DNA of 64,000 nucleotides, taken from positions 62,001-126,000 of the forward strand of contig CBDCLY010000006.1 of the NCBI GenBank assembly GCA_965218715.1, written 5' to 3'. The notes beneath the pieces were generated by a model, which was not told where the DNA came from, searched no databases, and saw only the letters and a program-made list of their open reading frames with translations. Shown in pieces: positions 36,871 to 45,834 of this stretch (positions are counted from its first letter, which is position 1; the number at the start of each line of letters is the position of its first letter). Both the position numbers and the translations under genes were made by a program. Source of the DNA: CBDCLY01 sp965218715 (GTDB lineage Bacteria; Bacteroidota; Bacteroidia; Flavobacteriales_E; Vicingaceae).

Positions 36871-39002
36871 TCATTAACCAGTTTCATTTCTTTCACTAAA
36901 TGGCCTGCACCTGCATACTTATCAACCACAAACAATACATACCGAATGTCTACAGCTATATTTCTACATTGATTGATGTCGTAATTGATGTCACTCATAG
37001 TTCCTTCCCAGTTTCGGTCAAAATTCAACCCAATTAACTCTCCATTGGCATTGATTACCGGACTACCTGAATTGCCTCCAGTTGTATGATTGGAAGAAAT
37101 AAAACAAACATGCATGGATCCATCTTTATCTGCATATTGGCCATAATCCCCTTCTTCAATTAAACTTACCAATCTGCTGGGCAAATCAAAATCTACATTG
37201 CTTGTATCGTATTTTTCAAGAACCCCTTTTGTACTAGTATAGTGTGTGTAGGTTACTCCATCATTTGGCTGAAAACCTTCCACTTTACCATAGGCTAATC
37301 TTAAGGTTGAATTTGCATCAGGATAATACTTGCCTGGAACATACTTTCTTAATCCGGCAACATACAATTTACTCAAAGAATCAATTTCATTGCTTAGCCT
37401 CGTGTATTCAGGGCGGATTCTCTTATTGTAAATGTTTAAGAAATCTTCATACCATTTATATGCTTTGTCTTTTTTCAATTTTCTTGCTTCAGACTGGCTA
37501 ATTCCACCTTCCAATAAAGCCATCAATTTCTTCTCATTGTTATAAATTGATTTTTCATACAATTTCAAAAAGAAAACATCGTATTGCTCCTTTGCTCCTC
37601 TATAAAAGCCAGGAGAAAATTTAACTGGTGAATCTTGATCATATTTGCCCAACAATTTCGTTGCCACTTCTAGGTCAGTAGGATAATCATAATCTTTAAA
37701 ATGACGTTTTACCTTGGCTTTTAACTTTTCCATGGTTTTATCATCTATGCTCTTCCCAGTAATTCCAATTTTTACTGCAGGTCGAAATGCTGCAGCTAAA
37801 CTGAACAATTCGACTTTTCGATAAGGAATCTCTATGAACCTACTTCTTGCCAGGGCATATGGCTCTATAGCTTTATACCTTGCTTCAAATGCTTCCATTA
37901 GTCCTGCATACTCCGATTTTCCCTCAGTGGCTTTCATAAAGGCTGCTTCCTGTTCCTTCTTCATTTGTATGGCTTTCGATTTTTGCAATCCATTGTTCTC
38001 CCCTATCCACTTCTTCCAATAGTTGGCAATACTTGCATATTTAGAGGCATATTGAATTCTCACCTTTTTATCGCTTTTCATTTGATGGTCCATTGCATCT
38101 AAAGCAGCTCTTCTAATCTCGATTCGATCTGGGTTAATCACCTCCTTTATTTGTTGGATGGCATATGAGGTGAGATATTCTTGTGTTCTCCCTGGAAATC
38201 CAAATACCATTGTAAAGTCTCGTTCGCTTACTCCTTTTGTAGAAATTGGAAGGTAATTTTTTGGTTGATATGGAACATTTTCTTCAGAATATGGAGCCGG
38301 CTGATTGTCTTTATTGGCGTATATTCTAAACAATGAAAAATCACCTGTATGCCTTGGCCACATCCAATTGTCTGTATCACCACCAAACTTACCTATTGCC
38401 GATGGTGGAGCACCTACCAAGCGAACATCTTCAAAGGTTTCTGTAATGAACATGTAATACTCGTTCCCATAAAAGAAAGGTCTGATATAAGCCTCATAAT
38501 GGGTGTCAACTGTAGCTTTTGCTGTAATGACCTTTATTTTTTCTGAAATGGCTTTTTGACGTTTCGCTTCTGTTAGGTCAGCAGAAAGATCAGCTAAAAC
38601 TTGCTCGGTTACATCTTCCATCCTGACAATAAAAGTGGCGGTCAATCCTGGGTTTTTCAACTCATCTTTATTGCTCATCGCCCAATATCCATCAGTTAAG
38701 TAATCGTTTTCTACTGAACTGTGCTGTTGAATTTGACCATAACCACAATGGTGATTAGTTAAAATCAGTCCCTCGTTAGAAATGATTTCTCCTGTGCAAA
38801 ACCCTCCAAAGGAAATGATTGCGTCTTTTAAGCTGGACTGGTTCACACTGTAAATGTCTTCTGCACTTAACTTCAATCCCATGGATTGCATCTCAGACTC
38901 ATTTAGGCTTTTTAATAATAAGGGCAACCACATTCCCTCTTTTGCCATTGATTGTCCGATAATTAGGCTGAACAGCACTAGGCTTGTAATTATTTTTTTC
39001 AT
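36867..39002 (-). CDS. dpp11: S46-family dipeptidyl-peptidase, DPP11-like (Asp/Glu-specific predicted)
   Basis: A 711-residue S46 peptidase with signal peptide ending near residue 20 (IIGQSMA). The catalytic His is H85 in LTNHHCGYG. The GGDTDNWMWPRHTGDF block is conserved, and the nucleophile is S645 in GGNSGSPVINANGELIG. The residue 18 positions later is Arg663, the equivalent of Arg673 in P. gingivalis DPP11, which sets specificity for Asp/Glu at P1. The paralogue at 33871 has Gly at this site. The stop overlaps the amn start, so the two genes are translationally linked. Confidence 0.95.
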   Translation of the reverse strand: MKKIITSLVLFSLIIGQSMAKEGMWLPLLLKSLNESEMQSMGLKLSAEDIYSVNQSSLKDAIISFGGFCTGEIISNEGLILTNHHCGYGQIQQHSSVENDYLTDGYWAMSNKDELKNPGLTATFIVRMEDVTEQVLADLSADLTEAKRQKAISEKIKVITAKATVDTHYEAYIRPFFYGNEYYMFITETFEDVRLVGAPPSAIGKFGGDTDNWMWPRHTGDFSLFRIYANKDNQPAPYSEENVPYQPKNYLPISTKGVSERDFTMVFGFPGRTQEYLTSYAIQQIKEVINPDRIEIRRAALDAMDHQMKSDKKVRIQYASKYASIANYWKKWIGENNGLQKSKAIQMKKEQEAAFMKATEGKSEYAGLMEAFEARYKAIEPYALARSRFIEIPYRKVELFSLAAAFRPAVKIGITGKSIDDKTMEKLKAKVKRHFKDYDYPTDLEVATKLLGKYDQDSPVKFSPGFYRGAKEQYDVFFLKLYEKSIYNNEKKLMALLEGGISQSEARKLKKDKAYKWYEDFLNIYNKRIRPEYTRLSNEIDSLSKLYVAGLRKYVPGKYYPDANSTLRLAYGKVEGFQPNDGVTYTHYTSTKGVLEKYDTSNVDFDLPSRLVSLIEEGDYGQYADKDGSMHVCFISSNHTTGGNSGSPVINANGELIGLNFDRNWEGTMSDINYDINQCRNIAVDIRYVLFVVDKYAGAGHLVKEMKLVNE

Positions 39003-39078
39003 GTCGACTATGTTTTTTGAGATTCGCTAAGCTAAGCAAATGCAAGAAAGGATGAAAAGATTTTTTGACGGCTTAACG

Positions 39079-39921
39079 CTAAAGAGGATAAAGCCGATTC
39101 ATTCGTTTTAAACGGAATTTATTGATGATAGGAATAAGGATTGGAATACTCATGTACACATAACCTGAAAAAGGGGCTTGAGCTCCACCAAAAATAATCA
39201 CAATAGCCATTGAAATGCTTGCAATAAGCACCAAAGAAATGTAATTCAATATCAAGGTTTTAGTTTCAAAAATCTCCCTTTGATTAAGTTCTAAAGATTT
39301 TTTCTTTTTCAATGCATTGAAATGTAGAAAAATCATGATGCCGTAAATTAAAAATAGCCCCATTCCAAATCGAACCATTAAGTCTGCCCATTCTGTAACA
39401 TTTAAATCAGCCGCCCCTACCTTTTGCCAAGCCATGTAATAAGCCTCACTACTGTAGTTGAAATTTTTTAAAGTAATCAACAATAAAGCTGTACCAATAT
39501 AGGAAAACAAGTATTTCAAAGGATAAATATAAAACAGCAAAACAAAGAGAAATAAGAAATTCAATGATTTAGTAAAAGGATCATCTAGGCCATAATATTT
39601 AAAAAAATTATTGTGATTATTCCAAATTCCAAATAACAATAGAATGCAGAAAATGAATCCTACAAAATCATACATGGAGGCCTGTAATTCTACATAGGTC
39701 TTTGGAACTTCGGATGCAATCACCAATAAGGTAATGGCAAAGCCAAAAACAGCATCTGTTAAATTTTCTAAGCGACTAGCCTCCATTCCTCGATACCTAA
39801 ACCCTGTTTTGGATACCGCACTTTTTCCTGAAAGGATTTCTTTAATCATGAAATTAAAAATATCCATTCTCATTGAATCAAAAAATTCTTCCTTCATTTT
39901 TATGCAAAAAAGCTGTGGCAT
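39079..39921 (-). CDS. TMEM175-like potassium channel family protein
   Basis: About 280 residues, with the true start uncertain among several N-terminal Met codons. The first helix carries the family motif in variant form: RLENLTDAVFGFAITLL, where the usual RxxxFSD is RLENLTD. Six or so hydrophobic segments follow, with HNNFFKYYGL after TM2 as in bacterial homologues. Bacterial TMEM175 proteins are tetrameric K+ channels of one repeat, matching this size. A positively charged C-terminus ends the protein. It is divergent from the S37 peptidase gene with 40 bases between. Confidence 0.8.
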   Translation of the reverse strand: MPQLFCIKMKEEFFDSMRMDIFNFMIKEILSGKSAVSKTGFRYRGMEASRLENLTDAVFGFAITLLVIASEVPKTYVELQASMYDFVGFIFCILLLFGIWNNHNNFFKYYGLDDPFTKSLNFLFLFVLLFYIYPLKYLFSYIGTALLLITLKNFNYSSEAYYMAWQKVGAADLNVTEWADLMVRFGMGLFLIYGIMIFLHFNALKKKKSLELNQREIFETKTLILNYISLVLIASISMAIVIIFGGAQAPFSGYVYMSIPILIPIINKFRLKRMNRLYPL

Positions 39922-39961
39922 TTTCCATTAAAACTTAAATTGCTGTCTCAATTCTAATTCC

Positions 39962-41251
39962 ATGAAAAAGTCCCTAATTGCTCTCTTTGCTTTTCTACTT
40001 TTAGCACCAATATCTTTGCGATCTCAAAGCATTCAAAAAGCGCTTTTTGATATGGAAGGGCTTAGCTTTAAAGCCATTAAAACTCCGAAAGGATATGTTG
40101 CTGCCTATGAGTTAAGCATAAAACAAGCATTGGATCATAATGATCCTAGCAAAGGATATTTTAGACAAAAAGCCTATTTATCACATGCTGGTTTTGATCA
40201 AATCAATGTAATGGTAACCAATGGTTATAGTGCAAAAAGAAATGGAATAACCGAACCTGCTAAACTTGTTCATGGCAATCAAATTTCTGTTGAACATCGA
40301 TATTTTGGGAAAAGTGTGCCTGATTCTATTGATTACCAATACCTAAATCTTGAACAGGCAACAGCAGATTATCATCACATTCATGATTTGTTTGAAAAGA
40401 TATATACCAACAAATGGATCAGTACAGGGATCAGCAAGGGTGGGCAAACTACCATATTTTACAAATACCTGTTTCCTGAAGATGTTGATGTTGCCATGCC
40501 CTATGTGGCACCCATAAATAAAAGCTTAGAAGATGATCGCATTTATACCTTTTTGGACACCGTTAACAACGCATATTGCAGAAACAGAATAAAAGAAATT
40601 CAAATACGACTATTTAAAGAAAGGGAGAAAATCATCCCTTTAATGCGCTGGTATGGCTATGGAGCACAATTGAATTTCAACTATTTGAGCATGGAAGAAG
40701 CACTAGAATATAGCATTTTAGAGTATCCTTTTTCCTTTTGGCAATGGGGAAATGATTGTGACTCTTTGCCAAAAGAAGGAGCAGCAATTGAAGAAATTTT
40801 GTACCATTTTGTTAGTGTATCTGGAATTGATTTTTTCTCTGATAAAGGAATGAATGATTATGCCTCACATTATTACCAAGCTGGAAGTCAAATGGGCTAT
40901 TATGGCTACGACATTTCTGATTTTAAAGAGTATTTGAAAGCATTACCAACTGACAAAAACCCTTCCGCTGTTTTCATGCCCAATAAGATGAAAGTCCCCT
41001 TCAATAATGAATTGATTCTAAACTGTTTAGATTGGCTTGAAAAGGAAGGAGACCAATTCATTTACATTAATGGCAATTCAGACACTTGGTCTGCAACCGC
41101 TGTTCGCCCCAATAAAAGAAGAGATGCTTTGGCTTTTTTTATGAATGGAAAAGATCATGGAGCTGCTAGAATTAGAAACATGGATGATAAGGATAAAGAA
41201 CAATTGAATAAGGCATTGGAAAGATGGTTAAATATTGAAATTAAGGACTAA
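39962..41251 (+). CDS. Secreted peptidase of the S37 (PS-10) type
   Basis: A 429-residue alpha/beta hydrolase-like protein with signal peptide (LIALFAFLLLAPISLRSQ). The nucleophile motif is TGISKGGQT with S158; HRYFGKS upstream and the C-terminal His in KDHGAAR complete a plausible triad with an Asp between. The S37 family (prolyl tri/tetrapeptidyl aminopeptidases) releases short N-terminal peptides. Its place next to two S46 dipeptidyl-peptidases suggests a periplasmic peptide-breakdown group. Its stop is immediately followed by the uvrB start (TAAATG). Confidence 0.85.
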   Translation: MKKSLIALFAFLLLAPISLRSQSIQKALFDMEGLSFKAIKTPKGYVAAYELSIKQALDHNDPSKGYFRQKAYLSHAGFDQINVMVTNGYSAKRNGITEPAKLVHGNQISVEHRYFGKSVPDSIDYQYLNLEQATADYHHIHDLFEKIYTNKWISTGISKGGQTTIFYKYLFPEDVDVAMPYVAPINKSLEDDRIYTFLDTVNNAYCRNRIKEIQIRLFKEREKIIPLMRWYGYGAQLNFNYLSMEEALEYSILEYPFSFWQWGNDCDSLPKEGAAIEEILYHFVSVSGIDFFSDKGMNDYASHYYQAGSQMGYYGYDISDFKEYLKALPTDKNPSAVFMPNKMKVPFNNELILNCLDWLEKEGDQFIYINGNSDTWSATAVRPNKRRDALAFFMNGKDHGAARIRNMDDKDKEQLNKALERWLNIEIKD

Positions 41252-43276
41252 ATGGAATTTAAATTAGTTTCAGATTTTAAACCTACAGGTGATCAACCCC
41301 AAGCCATTCAGCAATTAGTTGAGGGCTTAAATGAAGGTGCTCCTGCTCAAACTTTACTTGGAGTTACTGGTTCTGGAAAAACTTTCACCATTGCCAATGT
41401 AATTCAAGAAACTGGCAAGCCTACCTTGGTCTTAAGTCATAATAAAACACTTGCTGCTCAATTGTATGGAGAATTTAAGCAGTTCTTTCCGAATAATGCG
41501 GTAGAATACTTTGTTTCCTATTACGACTATTATCAGCCAGAGGCCTACCTTCCTGGCAATGACACTTACATTGAAAAAGATTTATCCATCAATGATGAAA
41601 TAGAAAAATTAAGGTTAAGTGCTTCAAGCACACTTCTTTCGGGCAGAAGGGATGTCATTGTTGTTTCATCAGTTTCTTGCATATACGGAATCTCAAACCC
41701 AGCCGATTTCAAGCAAAATGTGACTCACATCCATCGCGGACAATACATCAGTAGAAATAAGCTGTTGCATCAATTTGTGGCGGCATTGTACTCAAGAACA
41801 AGCGCAGATTTTGTAAGAGGAAAATTTCGAGTGAAAGGAGACACTGTAGACCTCTACCCTGCTTATGCCGACATCGCTTACCGCATCAGTTTCTTTGGAG
41901 ATGAAATAGAAGACATTCGGTCATTTGACCCAAAAGGTGGAGGAACAATTGAACGGTATGAGGACTTAAATATTTATCCTGCCAATTTATTTGTCACAAC
42001 ACAAGAGCGAATGAATGAGGCCGTTTGGGAGATTCAACAGGACATGGTAAAACAAGTTGAGTTTTTCAAATCTGAAGGAAAACCATTAGAAGCCAAACGA
42101 CTGGAAGAGAGAACTTTGTATGATTTAGAAATGATGAAAGAGTTGGGTTATTGCTCTGGAATTGAGAATTATTCTCGGTATTTTGACCAACGATTGCCAG
42201 GAACACGTCCATTCTGTTTGATGGATTATTTTGCAGATGATTATTTATTGGTAGTGGACGAAAGTCATGTAACCGTTTCTCAAGTTAATGCCATGTACGG
42301 AGGCGATAGGTCAAGAAAAGTAAACCTAGTTGATTATGGTTTCCGCTTACCTGCAGCTATGGATAATCGTCCTTTGAAATTCGAGGAATGGGAAGCATTA
42401 AGAAACCAAACTATTTATGTTTCTGCAACACCTGCAGATTATGAATTAAGAGAATCAGAGGGTGTTGTTGTGGAGCAAGTCATCCGACCAACAGGTCTTC
42501 TTGACCCAATAATAGAAATCAAACCAACAACTAATCAAGTGGATGATTTGATGGAACAAATCGTGATCCGCCAAGAAAAAGATGAAAGAATATTGGTAAC
42601 TACTTTAACCAAAAGAATGGCAGAGGAGTTGACCAAGTATTTTTTAAAACATCAAATTAAAACAAGGTACATTCACTCAGATGTTGAAACATTAGAAAGG
42701 GTTGAAATTTTAAGGGATTTGAGAATGGGCGTATTTGATGTTTTGGTGGGAGTAAATCTATTGAGAGAAGGCTTAGACTTGCCAGAGGTTAGCTTGGTGG
42801 CCGTAATGGACGCAGATAAAGAGGGTTTCTTGCGTTCGAATAGGAGTTTAACTCAAACGGCAGGAAGAGCAGCAAGAAACATCAATGGTCGTGTGATTTT
42901 TTATGCTGATAAAATAACTGGGTCGATGCAAAGAACTATGGATGAAACGGATCGCAGAAGGGAAAAACAAATGGCATACAATGAAAAATTTGGCATTACT
43001 CCAAGAGGATTGGTGAAGAAGAAAACCTCTATTCTTGGTCAGACTAAGGTTGCCGATGGCAGTAAAGAAGTTGATTATGAAGAGATGGCGAGTCCTAAAC
43101 CATCTCTAGCTGCAGACCCTGTAATGCAATACATGAGTGCATCGCAATTGGAAAAATCCATGAAGAAAGTACAAAGAGACATGGAAAAGGCGGCAAAAGA
43201 ATTGGACTTTATTGAGGCTGCCCGTTTAAGAGATGAATTGTTTGCTTTAAAGGAAATGGTAAAAGGGAAAGTCTAA
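41252..43276 (+). CDS. uvrB: Excinuclease ABC subunit B (UvrB)
   Basis: A 674-residue UvrB. Walker A is GVTGSGKT at residues 37-44. The beta-hairpin region YYDYYQPEAYLP, the DESH-type helicase motif VVDESHVTVSQ, TAGRAARN (motif VI) and a C-terminal UVR domain (AAKELDFIEAARLRDELFAL) are in order. With UvrA and UvrC it performs nucleotide excision repair. The start codon directly abuts the stop of the S37 peptidase gene, so the pair are co-transcribed. Confidence 0.98.
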   Translation: MEFKLVSDFKPTGDQPQAIQQLVEGLNEGAPAQTLLGVTGSGKTFTIANVIQETGKPTLVLSHNKTLAAQLYGEFKQFFPNNAVEYFVSYYDYYQPEAYLPGNDTYIEKDLSINDEIEKLRLSASSTLLSGRRDVIVVSSVSCIYGISNPADFKQNVTHIHRGQYISRNKLLHQFVAALYSRTSADFVRGKFRVKGDTVDLYPAYADIAYRISFFGDEIEDIRSFDPKGGGTIERYEDLNIYPANLFVTTQERMNEAVWEIQQDMVKQVEFFKSEGKPLEAKRLEERTLYDLEMMKELGYCSGIENYSRYFDQRLPGTRPFCLMDYFADDYLLVVDESHVTVSQVNAMYGGDRSRKVNLVDYGFRLPAAMDNRPLKFEEWEALRNQTIYVSATPADYELRESEGVVVEQVIRPTGLLDPIIEIKPTTNQVDDLMEQIVIRQEKDERILVTTLTKRMAEELTKYFLKHQIKTRYIHSDVETLERVEILRDLRMGVFDVLVGVNLLREGLDLPEVSLVAVMDADKEGFLRSNRSLTQTAGRAARNINGRVIFYADKITGSMQRTMDETDRRREKQMAYNEKFGITPRGLVKKKTSILGQTKVADGSKEVDYEEMASPKPSLAADPVMQYMSASQLEKSMKKVQRDMEKAAKELDFIEAARLRDELFALKEMVKGKV

Positions 43277-43280
43277 TTCT

Positions 43281-43302
43281 CAAATTTAGAATAATAAATT
43301 TG
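43281..43302. promoter_or_regulatory. Palindrome containing TAAATTTG on both strands
   Basis: A perfect inverted repeat CAAATTTA / TAAATTTG with a 6-base spacer, lying 5 bases after the uvrB stop. Each arm reads as a TAnnTTTG -7 box on one of the strands. It may be a weak AT-rich hairpin or a promoter for the next gene, whose ATG is 106 bases further on. The same AATAAATTTGCATT stretch recurs at 54629-54642 before the VF530-ASCH gene. Confidence 0.35.
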
Positions 43303-43408
43303 CATTTCTTCCTTAGCCCTAAAATGCTATGGAATAACAGTTTCAAGTATGACAATTTGCCAAGTTCCTTTTTTTATTCTAGCTTAGTAGAAATCAAAAA
43401 ACCAAGCC

Positions 43409-44458
43409 ATGAAACCTAGATTCAACATCTGCTGTCTCACTCTATGCCTAATTCTTAGTAGTTGTTTCCTTAAAAAACAAGATAGTAAGATTGAAACAAA
43501 AAAATTAACAGAAGAAAGCAAAGAGAATCTAAACCAAAAGTCAAATCAATCAAACAAAGAGGCTGGATACAAAAGTGTTGGTTGGACCAATTACTGCGGT
43601 GATAAAGCAACTGATGATTGTGACGATTTTGTAGTTAAAATTGAAAATACAGGAACTAATTATGATTGGGTAGTCATTCAATCGATGAAGCACGGATACA
43701 TTGAAAAAGCTTTTCAGGGGGTTTTAGAAAACAATGAAATTGGATCTACTTTATTAGAACAATCCATTGGCTATGGTCCAGATGCTAAAATTGAATTGTA
43801 CAACAACCGTGACGGAATTATTCTAACATTAAATGCACAGCAGAACTTCTGTAGTTCAATGGCCGGGAATATAACCTTTACAACATCCTCTAATTCTGAA
43901 ACTGTGACTTTGGAATGCACCAGTTATGAAGGTGCTTATTGGGACAACCACAGTGGTTGTGTTTCCTGTTTCATTAATACTCCTGGCTATTCTCCAGATA
44001 CTATGGAAACAAAGTTTGAAGGAGAGTCGACAGAATGCAGTTGGCAAAACAATACCTACCCTAATATTTGTCCGCCTTATGTAATTTACTATAATCGTGA
44101 TCAAAGAGAGCTTCTAGAATTAACTGTAAGTGGAAATTTGATTTATAACAGCTTAGGGGAACTTTTTAATACCCGAAACGACCCATTAGACCCAAACAGG
44201 CCAGCCATTTTTGTAATGGGATTTGATGGAAGAATTTATGCCAGCAATAATTATAAAAATGGCCTACTTCACCACTCTTCTATTTTTGCTGGTGATATTA
44301 ATGCTGCTTCTGGAGAGATGATTGTTCATAGTGGAAAAATTATGCAAATGAACAATTGTAGTGGTCATTATCTGCCAAGTGAAACAATCACAAAACAAGC
44401 TATCCTTTCATTAAAGGCCCAAGGATATACCGACCCTATTACATTTACCCCCTGCTAA
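43409..44458 (+). CDS. Lipoprotein of unknown function, Cys-rich
   Basis: A 349-residue lipoprotein; the signal ends at LSSC (C19). A charged linker (residues 20-50) leads to a strand-rich domain with many cysteines: YCGDKATDDCDDF, ECTSYEGAYWDNHSGCVSCF and CSWQNNTYPNICPP. These suggest disulfides in the periplasm or outside the cell. The later half has FVMGFDGRIYASNNY, a propeller-like or statement-like segment. No known family is recognised. It is a monocistronic candidate between uvrB and a broken RidA gene, and is probably lineage-specific. Confidence 0.75.
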   Translation: MKPRFNICCLTLCLILSSCFLKKQDSKIETKKLTEESKENLNQKSNQSNKEAGYKSVGWTNYCGDKATDDCDDFVVKIENTGTNYDWVVIQSMKHGYIEKAFQGVLENNEIGSTLLEQSIGYGPDAKIELYNNRDGIILTLNAQQNFCSSMAGNITFTTSSNSETVTLECTSYEGAYWDNHSGCVSCFINTPGYSPDTMETKFEGESTECSWQNNTYPNICPPYVIYYNRDQRELLELTVSGNLIYNSLGELFNTRNDPLDPNRPAIFVMGFDGRIYASNNYKNGLLHHSSIFAGDINAASGEMIVHSGKIMQMNNCSGHYLPSETITKQAILSLKAQGYTDPITFTPC

Positions 44459-44489
44459 TCAAAAATCTTGTTCAACTTTACTCAAAAAA

Positions 44490-44945
44490 ATGACTCCTCA
44501 GCAAAATTTAAATCGATTGGGTCTAAAACTGCCTTTGGTAAGCAAACCTGGTGGAAATTATGTTTCCCTAAACATTCGAGAAAACATAGCCTATGTGGCA
44601 TTACAGTTTCCCATCTTAAATGAGGAATTCCTTCATTTAGGTCGTTTAGGAGAAGAAATTTCAACTGAAGACGGCTACAAAGCAATGCAGGTTTGTGCAT
44701 TAAACGTTTTAGCTCATGTGGAGCAAAAAATTGGTTTTGAAAACTTACTTGGCTTAAATCATATTGATGCCTACTACCAAGCAGGAAAAAACTGGGATAA
44801 GTCACCTAAAGTAGTCAATGGAGCATCAGATTTATTTGTTGAGGTATTGGAAGAAAAGGGGTAACATTCACGCTCAATTGTTGGTGTTGAGCAATTGCCA
44901 AGAAATTTTTCTGTGGGTCTAACTTCTTCCTTTACCATAAAGTAA
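44490..44945 (+). pseudogene. RidA/YjgF-family gene interrupted by an in-frame TAA
   Basis: The first 124 codons read as a RidA-family protein, ending KVVNGASDLFVEVLEEKG at the TAA 44862-44864. Family members continue here with a HxRSxVGVxxLP segment. The same reading frame continues after the TAA with HSRSIVGVEQLPRNFSVGLTSS and a normal TAA at 44943-44945, which is the missing C-terminus. The full length would be 151 residues, close to the family size. The defect is a single nonsense codon, probably from a Lys, Gln or Glu codon. The lost segment helps form the trimer interface and active-site region, so the product is probably non-functional unless readthrough occurs. Confidence 0.85.
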
Positions 44946-45049
44946 AAATCCAAATGAATTTTCTGGAAGCTTTTTGTGCTGTCTTCCTGTAAAGAAATAT
45001 AAATATTTAATTCACTTTAAAATCCAAGTGATACTAGTTTTTTCTTAAA

Positions 45050-45074
45050 TTGATATTCGAAACCAAACCAATTT
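45050..45074 (+). repeat. Direct repeat, copy 1
   Basis: Matches 45122-45146 at 21 of 25 bases; the shared core is ACCAAACCAATTT. The copies start 72 bases apart. They lie upstream of the lipoprotein/HEFGH gene pair and could be regulator binding sites or a remnant of a duplication. Confidence 0.6.
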
Positions 45075-45121
45075 CTCTTAAGAATTTCTAATCACTTTCT
45101 TTTTTGTGCATTGATTTGTTT

Positions 45122-45146
45122 TCAATATTTGAGACCAAACCAATTT
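45122..45146 (+). repeat. Direct repeat, copy 2
   Basis: Second copy of the 25-base repeat at 45050-45074, differing at four positions. The ACCAAACCAATTT core is identical. It ends 124 bases before the ATG of the lipoprotein gene. Confidence 0.6.
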
Positions 45147-45270
45147 TTGACAACAGCCATCGACTTTTTCGAATCATTTACTAGTCAATAAATTCAAATT
45201 CATTCTCAAATGGGTCTGACCAAGCCTATGCGACTTTAAAACGAAAAGGCCAAACCTAAATACAATAAAA

Positions 45271-45834
45271 ATGAAAAAGTTAATAAAAGTAACCCTATTC
45301 TTTGCTTTAATAGGAAGCGTAATTGTTGCCTGTGAAAAAGAAAATCTAGAGGCGAATGAGCAAACCCAAACGAAGAACACAACAATAAACAACAAACAAA
45401 ATCCAGATGATTGTTCTAATAGATCGCTCAACCTTGAGGCCGAAGCCAGATCAATTGACCCAATTAATTTGGATGATGCTTATGCTGTGGAATCAAATGT
45501 TTTAGAAAATAGTTCACAAGGTATAGAATACCAAGAAAACTATTACGAATTGAGTGAATATGCTATTGACAATGGCTATATTGTATCTGAGTTCAGTTTG
45601 CATTATGACGGAGCTGTTGCTGGCAATGAAGCAGGAAGCGTAATTATTAATGGCAATAATTCTGATGAAGTATTTACAGATTCTAGGTATCTTGATTTAA
45701 TGGCTGTGATCAATTTTTATGAAGGAGAATCAAATCCATCAGATATAGATGATATCTTGGCAAGTTTAAAAGCAGACCTAATCGCTAATAAGAATAAAAC
45801 TAGAGGAGAAGTATTAGACTTTGTCAATGATTAG
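45271..45834 (+). CDS. Acidic lipoprotein of unknown function
   Basis: A 187-residue lipoprotein with a signal ending at VIVAC (C21). A 40-residue polar Gln/Asn/Thr-rich linker follows, then a strongly acidic domain (YYELSEYAIDNGYIVSEFS, DSRYLDLMAVINFYEGESNP, DDILASLKADLIANKNKTRG). No known family is recognised. Its last codons overlap the next gene, which encodes an HEFGH membrane protein, by 8 bases, so the two are translationally coupled. A physical or substrate relationship is possible but unproven. Confidence 0.75.
   Translation: MKKLIKVTLFFALIGSVIVACEKENLEANEQTQTKNTTINNKQNPDDCSNRSLNLEAEARSIDPINLDDAYAVESNVLENSSQGIEYQENYYELSEYAIDNGYIVSEFSLHYDGAVAGNEAGSVIINGNNSDEVFTDSRYLDLMAVINFYEGESNPSDIDDILASLKADLIANKNKTRGEVLDFVND

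Larger units (their letters stand above)
44946..45270. other. 325-base gene-free stretch with imperfect repeats
   Basis: No open frame of note on either strand. The stretch is AT-rich and contains two 25-base similar copies (45050-45074 and 45122-45146). It forms the upstream region of the lipoprotein gene at 45271. No clear TAnnTTTG box is seen close to that start. Confidence 0.7.
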
